A DNA stretch of 64,000 nucleotides from an uncultured Aquabacterium sp. (GCF_947366995.1 NZ_CANBCC010000001.1:124001-188000); one strand, 5' to 3'. Numbered from the stretch's first letter, positions 7,863 to 16,045 are shown. A program made the numbers and translations. Notes: a model not told the origin generated them from the sequence alone.

Positions 7863-9248
7863 TCAAGCTCCTTGCTGGGTGAGGCCCTGTTCGGGCGTCA
7901 TGCCGGGCACGATGGGATCGGGGCCCGCGGCATCCAGCGGCTTGCTGGCCAGGTAGCGCAGCACGGCCACATAAGCGAGCAGCAGCCCGACGTAGAGCAC
8001 GAGGTAGCCCCCCAGGCTCCAGGCGACGGTGGCGGCCGGCGTCGTCGTCACCAGGTCGGCGGTTTGCAGCACGCCATACACCAGGTACGGCTGGCGGCCG
8101 ATCTCGGTGACATACCAGCCGGCCACCGTGGCAACCCAGCCCGAGAAGGTCATCAGGGCCAACGCCCGCCACAGCCACCTGGGCCCGGTGACCTCGGTGC
8201 GCCAACCGGTGCGACGCAGACGCCACCACGCCAGCCAGCTGACGGCCAGCATCAACATGCCGGTGGCCACCATGATGCGGAAGGCAAAGAACACCGGCTT
8301 GACGGGCGGGTGTGCGCCTTCAAAGGCCGAGAGGCCCTGAATCTCGCCGTCCAGTTCGTGCGTGAGGATGAGCGAGCCCAGTCGGGGGATGCCGATGGCC
8401 CAGTCATGGCGCTGCTCGGCTTCGTTGGGCCAGGCCATGAGCAGCAGCGGGGCGCCGCGCTCGGTGTGCCAGATGCCTTCCATCGCAGCGATCTTGGCCG
8501 GCTGGTGCTTCAGGGTGTTCAGGCCGTGCAGGTCACCCGCCAGGATCTGGATCGGGATGAGGACCGCGGCCAGCGTCACGCCAAGGCGCAGCACCTTGGG
8601 CGTGGCGGCGTTGGCCCGGCCGCGCAGCACCTGGCTGGCCGCGAGCCCCGTCAGCAGAAAGGCCACTGTCAGGCCCGACGCCAGCAGCATGTGCGTCAGC
8701 CGGTACGGGAAGCTGGGGTTGAAGACGACCGCCAGCCAGTCGACCGCGTGCACCTCGCCGTTGATCAGCGTGTGCCCCTGTGGCGTCTGCATCCACGAGT
8801 TCAGGCTGAGGATCCAGAAAGCACTCATCGTCGTGCCGAAGGCCACCAGGAAGTTGGCCACCAGGTGCATGCGCTCGCTGACCCGGCCATGGCCGAACAG
8901 CATCACGCCCAGAAAGGTGGCTTCCAGGAAGAAGGCGGTCAGCACCTCGTAGCCCAGCAAGGGCCCGGCAATGTTGCCGGCGCGAGCCATGAAGCCCGGC
9001 CAGTTGGTGCCGAACTGGAAGCTCATCGTCACGCCACTGACCACGCCCAGCGCGAAGGTGAGGGCGAACACCTTGGTCCACAGCCGCCAGGCACCCAGCC
9101 AGGCGGTGTGGCCGGTGCGCAGCCAGCGCCATCGCATGAAGAGCAACACCCAGCCGAGGGCGATGCTGATGGTGGGAAACAGGATGTGGAAGGTGATGTT
9201 GGCCGCGAATTGCAGCCGCGAGAGGAGGAGGGTGTCGAGGGCGTCCAT
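7863..9248 (-). CDS. cydA: Cytochrome bd-type quinol oxidase subunit I
   Basis: 461 residues with the haem-ligand histidines at H21 (ITFHILFP) and H186 (RLTHMLLA), and the GRQP motif (EIGRQPYLVYGVLQ). It is shorter than E. coli CydA (about 522), consistent with the short Q-loop form often called cyanide-insensitive oxidase (CIO). It oxidises quinol at the periplasmic face of the inner membrane and reduces O2 at the b595/d site. Four bases separate it from the upstream regulator gene, so regulator-cydA-cydB is one operon, suited to microaerobic or nitrosative conditions. Confidence 0.95.
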   Translation of the reverse strand: MDALDTLLLSRLQFAANITFHILFPTISIALGWVLLFMRWRWLRTGHTAWLGAWRLWTKVFALTFALGVVSGVTMSFQFGTNWPGFMARAGNIAGPLLGYEVLTAFFLEATFLGVMLFGHGRVSERMHLVANFLVAFGTTMSAFWILSLNSWMQTPQGHTLINGEVHAVDWLAVVFNPSFPYRLTHMLLASGLTVAFLLTGLAASQVLRGRANAATPKVLRLGVTLAAVLIPIQILAGDLHGLNTLKHQPAKIAAMEGIWHTERGAPLLLMAWPNEAEQRHDWAIGIPRLGSLILTHELDGEIQGLSAFEGAHPPVKPVFFAFRIMVATGMLMLAVSWLAWWRLRRTGWRTEVTGPRWLWRALALMTFSGWVATVAGWYVTEIGRQPYLVYGVLQTADLVTTTPAATVAWSLGGYLVLYVGLLLAYVAVLRYLASKPLDAAGPDPIVPGMTPEQGLTQQGA

Positions 9249-9252
9249 GGCG

Positions 9253-9816
9253 TCACTCCGGGTCGCGTTGTCCGGCTACCTTGAGGTGGCCGGTGAACTC
9301 CAGCAAACGGCCGACCTTCGCGCCGAGCTTCATCAGCTGCGCCAGGGTGCGGGCGTCCATGCGCTGCACGTCGTCGAACCAGGTCATCATCAGTTCGATC
9401 AGGTCGTGCATGCCCTGCATCCGCTCCTGGGCGACACGGTCGTCGTCGGTGGTCGGGGCGGCCATCAGGGCCCCGCGGAGCATGGTCAAGGTGGGTTCCA
9501 CCTCGCGGCGGCGGCGCTCTTCGGCCAGCGTGCGGAAAATCTCCCACGCGTCGGACGGGGCCTCGAAGTACTCGCGTCGGTCGCCGGGCAGGTGCTTGAG
9601 GCGCACCAGCCGCCACGACTGCAACTCCTTGAGCCCCATGCTGACGTTGGAGCGGCTGAAGGCCAGCGCTTCCGTCAGGTCGTCGGCGTTGAGCGGCCGG
9701 GGAGAGAGGTAGATCAGCGCGTAGATCTGACCGACGGTCCGGTTGATGCCCCAGCGGCTGCCCATCTCTCCGAAATGGGCGACAAAGCTGGCAACGAGGG
9801 GGGACATGGTGCTCAT
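9253..9816 (-). CDS. GbsR/MarR-family transcriptional regulator preceding cydAB
   Basis: 187 residues. A winged-helix domain occupies about 20-90 (GINRTVGQIYALIYL, PLNADDLTEALAFSRSNVSMG, LPGDRREYFEA wing), followed by a helical dimerisation and effector region. The pattern fits GbsR-type MarR relatives. Its position as first gene of the cydAB operon suggests autoregulation and control of cytochrome bd. The perfect inverted repeat TTTCAG-N6-CTGAAA about 45 bases upstream is the natural candidate operator. Two ATGs are possible (9816 and 9807); neither has a strong ribosome binding site. Confidence 0.85.
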   Translation of the reverse strand: MSTMSPLVASFVAHFGEMGSRWGINRTVGQIYALIYLSPRPLNADDLTEALAFSRSNVSMGLKELQSWRLVRLKHLPGDRREYFEAPSDAWEIFRTLAEERRRREVEPTLTMLRGALMAAPTTDDDRVAQERMQGMHDLIELMMTWFDDVQRMDARTLAQLMKLGAKVGRLLEFTGHLKVAGQRDPE

Positions 9817-9860
9817 GGGGAAGAGGGATGCGAGGGGGTGAGGCGATTGTGTTTCTTGAA

Positions 9861-9878
9861 TTTCAGAAAATCCTGAAA
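9861..9878. promoter_or_regulatory. Candidate operator palindrome upstream of the regulator-cydAB operon
   Basis: Perfect 6-bp arms TTTCAG (9861-9866) and CTGAAA (9873-9878) separated by six bases, in the only AT-rich stretch of this region. A -10-like CACAAT on the minus strand lies just downstream, so a bound dimer would cover the promoter. The assignment to the adjacent regulator is inference. Confidence 0.45.
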
Positions 9879-9886
9879 ACAGAGAA

Positions 9887-9950
9887 TTAACCTCTGGGGC
9901 TAAGGGGGTTAAACGGAAGGCGGTGGGCTGCAGGCCTCCCGTGTTTTTTT
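9887..9950 (+). promoter_or_regulatory. Inverted repeat followed by terminator-like hairpin and T-run
   Basis: TTAACC (9887-9892) pairs with GGTTAA (9907-9912). Immediately after, GGAAGGC (9915-9921) can pair with GCCTCCC (9934-9940) with one mismatch, followed by seven T at 9944-9950. On the plus strand this looks like an intrinsic terminator or attenuator, yet no plus-strand gene lies upstream. It sits 74 bases before the small ORF at 10024. Confidence 0.35.
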
Positions 9951-10023
9951 GTGAATGGCCTGTCATCCGGCCGGGGGGGTGCCACGTTGTAGAGACACCG
10001 TAGCAAGTGGAAGCCCTCGTTCC

Positions 10024-10329
10024 ATGAACCGTCACACCGAGCAACAGCTGCTGAATTTCTGCGCCGCCCAGCATGGCCGCTTCAATGCCCAGGCCTGGGA
10101 CACGCTGGAAGGCGTCTCGCCGGAACAGAAGGCCTGCGCCATGCTGCTTCTGGCCCACGCCCGCTGGTATGGCCGTCAGCAGGAGATGCAGTCCCTCGTG
10201 GGCGAGCCGAGTCGGCCCCAGGCTGCCGGTCGCCTGAGCGAGCTGGCCAGCCGCGCCGGCTTCAATTGTGGGCGCTTCGCCCAGCGCCTGCAGGCCCGTC
10301 TCTGGTCCAGTACCGAACCCAAGCGCTGA
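10024..10329 (+). CDS. Hypothetical protein, 101 residues
   Basis: Not recognised. A small basic, probably soluble and helical protein beginning NRHTEQQLLNFCAAQHGRFN and containing a WYGRQQEM segment; two Cys in all parts are not arranged as a metal site. It has no signal peptide or membrane span. The ATG at 10024 was chosen because the codons before it in the same frame (from 9955) show no protein-like pattern. The codon third positions are strongly GC-biased as in neighbouring genes, which supports coding. It stands alone between the cyd regulator (divergent) and the CWC gene (convergent), and is followed by a 9-bp inverted repeat resembling paired DnaA boxes. Confidence 0.6.
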   Translation: MNRHTEQQLLNFCAAQHGRFNAQAWDTLEGVSPEQKACAMLLLAHARWYGRQQEMQSLVGEPSRPQAAGRLSELASRAGFNCGRFAQRLQARLWSSTEPKR

Positions 10330-10338
10330 CCGCTTTCT

Positions 10339-10367
10339 GACTTATCCCCGCTTCCTGTGGATAAGTC
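10339..10367. repeat. Perfect 9-bp inverted repeat forming two DnaA-box-like sites
   Basis: GACTTATCC (10339-10347) and GGATAAGTC (10359-10367) are exact inverted copies with an 11-base spacer. The right arm contains TGTGGATAA (10356-10364), the exact complement of the DnaA box TTATCCACA. The left arm contains TTATCCCCG (10342-10350), a weaker match. It may be a DnaA titration or reactivation-type site, or a hairpin ending the upstream gene; there is no T-run. Confidence 0.5.
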
Positions 10368-10451
10368 TGTTGGGAAGCCTTGGGCAAACGCCCCCCTCCC
10401 TGGGAAACCCGGTGGTCTGCCTTGAAATGTGGCAGTTCCGTGAAGTCCGCA

Positions 10452-10688
10452 TTAACAATCGGCAGGGTCGGCAGAGGGGGCACCGCCGCCGGTGGCACAC
10501 CGTTCGCAGATGCAGGCCAGACCGCGTTTGTCGCGCGGGACGCGGGCCAGTAGCGCGGGGCTGAAAGTCACCGATTTGCACCAGCAGGGGGCGTCCAGCG
10601 ACCGGGCGCCGGACAAGGCGCAGCCGTTGGGCCCGCCGCACAGGGGGCACACGGCGTCGTTCAGGGCGTCAGCGGTCGGCGGTTTCAT
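10452..10688 (-). CDS. Cysteine-rich CWC-family protein
   Basis: 78 residues with an array of Cys: CPLCGGPNGC, then CWCKSVTF and CICERC. This matches the small cysteine-rich CWC family found in proteobacteria. The Cys pattern suggests one or two zinc or Fe-S sites, but no function is established. ATG 10688 starts MKPPTADALND; an upstream ATG at 10721 is possible but adds an untypical N-terminus. It is a single gene downstream of the HDOD gene (83 bases). Confidence 0.75.
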   Translation of the reverse strand: MKPPTADALNDAVCPLCGGPNGCALSGARSLDAPCWCKSVTFSPALLARVPRDKRGLACICERCATGGGAPSADPADC

Positions 10689-10770
10689 CGCAGGCTGTCG
10701 GGTGTCAGGGGCTGAGAGCACGCAGTGTCCGCGCCGGTTCTCGGTGCGTCCACCCGCGAAAATACCTGCA

Positions 10771-11598
10771 TCACCCCATCATGCTGTCGACTTCGGCATC
10801 CAGCTCGGCGGTGTGCACCACCCGTTCCGCCAGCCAGTCCAGGTTGATGCGGAAATGGCCCACCAGATCGGGGGCCACTGCCGCCAGACACTCGGCGGCG
10901 GGCAGGTTCATGTCCGTGGCGTCGGCCAGGACCGCGGCGAGATGAAGGACGCCGCCCAGGGGCTGGAAGGGGCGGGTCTCCCGGGGCCGGCTGGCGGCGG
11001 CAAAGCCCTGCAGCAGCGCATCCGGAAACTTCCAGCGACGGGCCAGTTCGGCGGTGACGTCGGCGTGGGTGCATTGCCAGCGCGCCTGCTCGAGCACGAA
11101 GCGGTCGCCCGGCCGCGCGACGCTGGCCTCGATCACGGCCACCCCTTCCCGCTCCACCTGCATCATCAGCAGTTGCCCCGTCTGCAGCATCAGGCCGCCC
11201 AGGTAGGCCACTTCACCGTCGACCATGGCCGGACGCGCCAGCAGCGCCCCATAGTGCGCGCAGGCCAGCCCCCGCCGCCAGAAGCGGCGCCGGTCGAGCC
11301 CGGGCACTGCCGGGAAGCTGCGGGCCATGCAGCTGGCCATGGCGAGGTTGCGCAGCGTCACCATGCCGAGCGTGGCGGTGGCTTCCCGCAGGCTGCTGAT
11401 GCTGCGCAACGGGCTGTAGCGCGCCGTGTTGGCCACGCGCAGCACCGTGGCGCTCAAGGCGGGGTCTTTCCCGATCACCAGGGCCAGGTCGTTGAGCGAC
11501 AGGTTGTCGTCATTGAGGCTGCGCATCAGCTCCATGGCGACCCCCGGCATGTTGGGCAGAACAAGCGAGAACGGAAAGAAGCTGCTGACGGGGCTCAT
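10771..11598 (-). CDS. HDOD domain protein
   Basis: 275 residues, mostly one HDOD domain (about 10-220): LPNMPGVAMELMRSLNDDN, then LALVIGKDPALSATVLRVAN, the LREATATLGMVTLRNLA segment, LQTGQLLMM and HADVTAELARRW. HDOD proteins are HD-fold relatives that usually lack catalytic metal residues and act in signalling, such as regulation of motility or c-di-GMP networks. Here the domain stands without an attached output or receiver domain. It is divergently placed to the carbamoyltransferase gene (157 bases between starts), so the shared region probably holds both promoters. Confidence 0.85.
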   Translation of the reverse strand: MSPVSSFFPFSLVLPNMPGVAMELMRSLNDDNLSLNDLALVIGKDPALSATVLRVANTARYSPLRSISSLREATATLGMVTLRNLAMASCMARSFPAVPGLDRRRFWRRGLACAHYGALLARPAMVDGEVAYLGGLMLQTGQLLMMQVEREGVAVIEASVARPGDRFVLEQARWQCTHADVTAELARRWKFPDALLQGFAAASRPRETRPFQPLGGVLHLAAVLADATDMNLPAAECLAAVAPDLVGHFRINLDWLAERVVHTAELDAEVDSMMG

Positions 11599-11755
11599 GA
11601 AGGACAGGCTGGGACGGGTGCGCCACTCTAGGCCGGTGTCGGCGAATGCGCCCGTGCAGAAAGCACGCTTCACCGAGGGTGTCGGGTTTGCAACATCGCC
11701 TGGGCGGGGGATTCGCAACACGGTGGGGGGCTGCCTTTGCTGCACACTGCGCGCC

Positions 11756-13414
11756 ATGCAGCACAGCGAGATGGTGACCGTGGGATTGCACTGGGGCACA
11801 GGCCTCGGTGCGGCCGCCATCTGGGTGAACGGGCGGCTGGCCTTTGCCTCGGCCGAAGAGCGGCTGACCCGGCGCAAGGGCAGCCGTACCTGCCCCGTGC
11901 ACGCGCTGACGGCAGGCCTGCGCATGCTGGGCCTGACCGCCGCCGACGTCCGCCGGTTTGTGGTGGCCGGGGCGCCGGCGCTGCAACATGATCCACACTG
12001 GCTCGACTGGGCGGCCACCCACAAGGTGGCGGCCCCGCGCGTGGTGAGCGTGCCCTTGATGGCGGCGCAGTGGGCGCAGGCCGTCGGGCTGTCACCGTTC
12101 GATGAGGCGGCCGTGTGGTGCAGCGAGGCCCATGCCGTGGCTGGCGGCGGTGAGCAGGGGCGCAGCGGTGTGCAGAGCCGGGATGGCGTGCGGGCGGTGA
12201 GGGCGGAGCCCGGGCCCCACGGCATGGGCGCGGCGTATGGTGCGGTGACACGCTGGCTCGGCCTTCGCCCCGATGGCGACGAGTGGCGCGTGATGGGCGC
12301 AGCCGCATGGGGCGATCCGGGGCGGTATGCGCAGGCCTGGTCTGTGGCCCTGGCGGACGACCCGGAACGCGGATTGCGGTTCGCCCCCGGCCTGTGGGAG
12401 ACGGCGCCCGACGGTGGCCTGCAGTGGGCATCCGGGCCGGCCGAGGCGCTGTTCGGCCCACCCCGACACCCCGAGGCGCCCTGGGAGTCCGCTCACTTCG
12501 ATCTGGCAGCGTCCGTTCAGGCGCTGGCTGAAGGCCATGTGCTGGCGCGGCTGCACGCCCTGCATGAGCGGACCGGTCTGCGCCAGGTGTGCCTGGGCGG
12601 CAGCGTGATGCTGAACTCGCTGGCGAATGGACGGGCCGCGCTCGAAGGGCCTTTTGATGCCGTCTACGTGCCGTTTGCGCCGGATGCCAGTGGCTGCGCC
12701 ATTGGCGCCGCCTTGTTGGGGGCGCAGCAGTTGGGCTGGACCGCGCCGCTGGCTGACCGGGGCCAGGCCGGCGTCAGTTCCTGCCTGGGGCGATCGTTCG
12801 ACGAGGCCGACGTGATGGCCGCGCTCCAGGCTGCGCGCCTGCCCTGGCGCCGCCTGGAGGACGGTGAGCGGGAGGCCGAGGCGGTGGCCCGTCTGCAGCA
12901 GGGGCAGGTGCTCGGCTGGTTTCAGGACCGGGCCGAGTTCGGCCCTCGGGCGCTGGGGGCCCGCTCCATCGTGGCCGACCCGCGCCACGCCGGCATGCAG
13001 GACCGCATCAACCGGGCGGTGAAGTTCCGGGAGGCGTTCCGACCGTTCGCCCCGGCGGTGCTGGCCGCGGCCCAGCCAGACTGGTTCGAGGGCACGCGGC
13101 AGCCTGCCTCGCCCTACATGGACAAGGTGCTGCCCTTCCGGGCTGCCCGCCGGGCCGAGGTGCCGGCCGTGGTGCACCGCGACGGCACCGGGCGCCTGCA
13201 GACGGTGGATGCGCACGCGCCAGCCCGGTGGCGGGGGCTGATCGAGGCCTTTGCCCGGGCCACCGGCGTGCCGATGTTGCTGGACACCTCCTTCAATGTC
13301 GATGGCGAGCCGGTGGTGGACAGCCCGCAGGACGCCGTGCGGACCTTCCAGGCCGCCGGGCTGGATGCGTTGTTCATCGGCGACCTGGTGGCGGCCCGCC
13401 CGCCGTGCGCTTGA
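11756..13414 (+). CDS. Carbamoyltransferase of the NodU/CmcH family with altered metal motif
   Basis: 552 residues. The N-terminal Kae1-like half has [14 protein letters not shown] and [15 protein letters not shown]; the C-terminal half has the diagnostic [32 protein letters not shown] and [17 protein letters not shown]. Family members transfer carbamoyl from carbamoyl phosphate to hydroxyls of sugars, antibiotics or Nod factors. In relatives the metal motif reads HHxxHA. Here it is W-C122-S-E-A-H126-A, so the first metal His appears replaced by Cys, and the N-terminal NHDxS-like motif is also diverged (HWGTGLGAA). No glycosyltransferase or antibiotic cluster is adjacent, so the acceptor is unknown. 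An alternative start is ATG 11771. Confidence 0.85.
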   Translation: MQHSEMVTVGLHWGTGLGAAAIWVNGRLAFASAEERLTRRKGSRTCPVHALTAGLRMLGLTAADVRRFVVAGAPALQHDPHWLDWAATHKVAAPRVVSVPLMAAQWAQAVGLSPFDEAAVWCSEAHAVAGGGEQGRSGVQSRDGVRAVRAEPGPHGMGAAYGAVTRWLGLRPDGDEWRVMGAAAWGDPGRYAQAWSVALADDPERGLRFAPGLWETAPDGGLQWASGPAEALFGPPRHPEAPWESAHFDLAASVQALAEGHVLARLHALHERTGLRQVCLGGSVMLNSLANGRAALEGPFDAVYVPFAPDASGCAIGAALLGAQQLGWTAPLADRGQAGVSSCLGRSFDEADVMAALQAARLPWRRLEDGEREAEAVARLQQGQVLGWFQDRAEFGPRALGARSIVADPRHAGMQDRINRAVKFREAFRPFAPAVLAAAQPDWFEGTRQPASPYMDKVLPFRAARRAEVPAVVHRDGTGRLQTVDAHAPARWRGLIEAFARATGVPMLLDTSFNVDGEPVVDSPQDAVRTFQAAGLDALFIGDLVAARPPCA

Positions 13415-13477
13415 TCGGCGGCAAATGCGGGTCATACGTGACATTCGTTGCATCGCCGGGGCGTGGACGTGTCGCGG

Positions 13478-13511
13478 TTGACATGCGCGTTTCGCGCGGT
13501 GCGACTACCAT
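13478..13511 (+). promoter_or_regulatory. Candidate sigma-70 promoter of the subtilase gene
   Basis: A perfect -35 TTGACA (13478-13483) lies 63 bases before ATG 13546. A clear -10 at normal spacing is missing: GACTAC (13503-13508) gives a 19-base spacer and TACCAT (13506-13511) gives 22. Weak call. Confidence 0.3.
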
Positions 13512-13545
13512 CTGTCCGCAATCCGTGAACCAGGCTGCTCCCTCC

Positions 13546-15615
13546 ATGCCCCTCCTTCCTGTCTCGCCGTGGCGGCGACTCGGCGCGCTGGCGCTTTCTA
13601 CCTTGTTGGCGACACCGCTTGTGTCGCAGGGGGCGCTGGCCGCGTCTGACCTTCCCGGCACCGCCCGCGTCATCGTCAAGCTGCGTGCCGACAGCGACCT
13701 CGCCACCGTGAGCCAGCGGCAGGCCGCGCAAGGGCTGGCCGCCGACGAACCGAGGCCGATGCGTCGACTGGGGCAGCGCGCCGGACTGGCCCTGACCGAC
13801 GGGCGGCAGGTGGCGCCCCGCATGCACGTGGCCATGGCCAACGGGATGACCGCCCGTGATCTGGCCGCCCGCCTGGCAGCTCGCAGCGACGTGGAGTACG
13901 CCGTGGTGGACGGCTGGCGCCGGCCCGGTAGCGTGGCGGAGCCAACCGACCCGCTGTTTGCCGCGAGCGCGACCGCTGCGCTGCCTGCGGGACAGTGGTA
14001 CTTGCGAGCGCCCACCCCCACCCTCAAGGCCGCGATCAACGCGCAGGCAGCCTGGTCGACGCTGGGGACCCGCGCTGGCCTGAATGCGGTCGGCAGCAAT
14101 TCGGTGGTCGTGGCGGTGCTGGACACCGGCGTGCGCTTCGATCACCCGGATCTGAGCAGCAAGCTGATTTCACCGGGCTACAGCATGGTGGCCGAGGGGA
14201 CGCGGGCCGGTTACCCCGGCGGCGGGCGTGTGGCCGACGCGTCCGACCTGGGCGACTGGCTCACGCAAGCCGAGATCAATGCCAACCCTTCGCTGTATGA
14301 CGATTGCGAGGTGCGGCCCAGCAGTTCATGGCACGGCACGCAGGTCAGTGGCGTGCTGGGCGCCAGCAGCGACAACGGCGTCGGCATGGCGTCGGTGGCC
14401 TGGGAGCCGCGCCTGCTGCCGGTGCGCGTGCTGGCGAAGTGCGGGGGGTACGACTCGGACATCATTGCCGGCATGCGCTGGGCTGCAGGGCTGTCGGTCA
14501 ATGGCGTGAGCGCCCTGAGCAGCACCTCGACCGCCCGGGTGATCAACCTGAGCCTGGGTGGCACGGGCGCCTGTTCGGCGGCTTACCGCGACGTGGTGGC
14601 CGAGCTGACCGCGCGAAACGTGGTGGTGGTGGCCTCGGCAGGCAACTCGAACGGCGCGGCCGTGACGGTGCCCGCCAACTGCCCCGGGGTGATCGCCGTG
14701 GGCGGCCTGCGGCACGTGGGCACCAAGGTGGGATATTCGGCGCTGGGCCCGGAGGTGACGCTGGGCGCACCCAGCGGCAACTGCGTGAACTCGTCGTCCG
14801 ACTCGAATTGCGAATACCCGATCCTCACCACGCTGAACAGCGGCACCACCACGCCGGTGACCGGCAGCAGTGGGGCGATCTACAGCAGCAGCACCAGGCC
14901 CACCTACGGCACCAGCTTCGCGGCCCCGCAGGTCAGCGGCGCCGTGGCACTGTTGCTGAGCGCGCGGCCCGAGCTGACGCCGGCTGCGGTCGCTCAGATC
15001 CTGCGCAACACCGCCCGGGCGTTTCCGAGCGCCGGGGGCAGTTCGGGTACGCCGCAGTGCACGGCACCGGTGGCGGGCACGAAACAGCTCGAGTGCCATT
15101 GCACGGAGACCACGTGCGGCGCCGGCATGCTGGACGTGGGCCAGGCTGTGGCCGCGGTCGACCAGCCGGTCGCCGTGGTGTCCACCGGTGGCGCCACGCT
15201 GTACCCCGGCCGGGCCATCACGCTCAGCGGTGCGGGCTCGATGGGCAGCACCGCCACGGCGCAGATCACGAGCCACAGCTGGAGCCTGCGTGACGGGGGC
15301 GGGATCGTCACCGCCTTGTCCGGTGACACCAGCACCGTTTCCGTGACGGCCACTCCCTCGGCGGCTGGCACCTTCAAGGTGCGCTTGACCGTGACCGATG
15401 ACCAGGGGCGCACCGGCACCTCGGACCACCTCGTGCACGTGGCGAGCGCCGTCGTGGCGCAAAGCAGCAGCACGGAGGCTGGCGGCAGCTCGGGCGGTGG
15501 GGGAGGGGGCGGCCGCATCGACGTGGCGGCCCTGCTGGCCCTGATGCTGGTGTGCGCGGTGGCCGCCAACCGGCGCCCCGCGCGGGCGCTCAGGGCACCA
15601 GCACGTAGTCGCTGA
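13546..15615 (+). CDS. Secreted S8 subtilisin-like protease with PKD-like domain and glycine-rich C-terminal sorting tail
   Basis: 689 residues. Signal peptide at 1-32 (LSTLLATPLVSQGALAA), propeptide at about 36-110, then a peptidase S8 domain with the full triad: D193 (VAVLDTGVRFDHPDL), H263 (SSWHGTQVSGVLG) and S457 (YGTSFAAPQVSGAVALLL). The oxyanion Asn lies in VVASAGNSNG. Cys-rich inserts suggest disulfides. A PKD-like beta domain covers about 540-630. The C-terminus is a run of seven Gly near residue 650, one hydrophobic helix and Arg-rich residues, resembling GlyGly-CTERM signals cut by rhombosortase. ATG 13483 is an alternative but lies before the clear signal peptide. The stop lies inside the 3' end of the opposite gene (26-bp overlap). 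Confidence 0.9.
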   Translation: MPLLPVSPWRRLGALALSTLLATPLVSQGALAASDLPGTARVIVKLRADSDLATVSQRQAAQGLAADEPRPMRRLGQRAGLALTDGRQVAPRMHVAMANGMTARDLAARLAARSDVEYAVVDGWRRPGSVAEPTDPLFAASATAALPAGQWYLRAPTPTLKAAINAQAAWSTLGTRAGLNAVGSNSVVVAVLDTGVRFDHPDLSSKLISPGYSMVAEGTRAGYPGGGRVADASDLGDWLTQAEINANPSLYDDCEVRPSSSWHGTQVSGVLGASSDNGVGMASVAWEPRLLPVRVLAKCGGYDSDIIAGMRWAAGLSVNGVSALSSTSTARVINLSLGGTGACSAAYRDVVAELTARNVVVVASAGNSNGAAVTVPANCPGVIAVGGLRHVGTKVGYSALGPEVTLGAPSGNCVNSSSDSNCEYPILTTLNSGTTTPVTGSSGAIYSSSTRPTYGTSFAAPQVSGAVALLLSARPELTPAAVAQILRNTARAFPSAGGSSGTPQCTAPVAGTKQLECHCTETTCGAGMLDVGQAVAAVDQPVAVVSTGGATLYPGRAITLSGAGSMGSTATAQITSHSWSLRDGGGIVTALSGDTSTVSVTATPSAAGTFKVRLTVTDDQGRTGTSDHLVHVASAVVAQSSSTEAGGSSGGGGGGGRIDVAALLALMLVCAVAANRRPARALRAPARSR

Positions 15616-16045
15616 AGGCCACGCGCTGCACGCGCGCGTCGATGTGCTGGCGCGCAAGGTGGTCGTTCACGCTGCGGCGGATCTCACGAGACATCTCGCG
15701 CATGCCGTCCGGCCCGATCACGTCTTCGGCACTCAGTTCGGCCCCCAACTGGGTCACCATGGACTTGAAGGCTGGCGTCAGCGGGGCCAGCACCGCCTGG
15801 GCGTCCTTGTCGCTGACCTGAAGGCTGACCTCGACGCGCACGAAGCTGCCATCCGACAGTTGGGGGGTCATGCGCCCCAGGTCCACCCAGGCCGGGCGCG
15901 GGCGTGCCGGGTCTTCGGAGGGCTTCTGGGTGTAGAACCACACGCCCACGCCAAGCCCCAGCGTGGCCAGCCCGATGCCAAGGCCCACGAGCCAGTCCTG
16001 GCGGTCGCGGCGGGGCGGGGTGGTGGCAGGGCGGGCGGTCGGCAT
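15590..16045 (-). CDS. FliL-like flagellar basal body-associated protein
   Basis: 151 residues: short cytoplasmic N-terminus with PP and RR residues, one membrane span at about 18-40 (LVGLGIGLATLGLGVGVWFY), then a periplasmic domain with the FliL pattern (SFVRVEVSLQVSDKDAQ, VLAPLTPAFKSMV, MREMSREIRRSVN) and a C-terminal VQRVAFSDYVLVP like the FliL end. FliL surrounds the stator MotAB and affects torque. No fliM or fliN follows, so this is a stand-alone copy, possibly a paralogue. It converges on the protease gene with a 26-bp overlap of coding ends. Confidence 0.7.
   Translation of the reverse strand: MPTARPATTPPRRDRQDWLVGLGIGLATLGLGVGVWFYTQKPSEDPARPRPAWVDLGRMTPQLSDGSFVRVEVSLQVSDKDAQAVLAPLTPAFKSMVTQLGAELSAEDVIGPDGMREMSREIRRSVNDHLARQHIDARVQRVAFSDYVLVP

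Noticed and set aside
12092..13453. Antisense frame opposite the carbamoyltransferase
   Set aside because: No domain, no ribosome binding site, and the plus-strand protein is clearly conserved.
14326..15657. Antisense frame opposite the subtilase, running into the FliL-like gene region
   Set aside because: Low-complexity His/Arg/Gly-rich shadow; the subtilase triad on the plus strand is intact.
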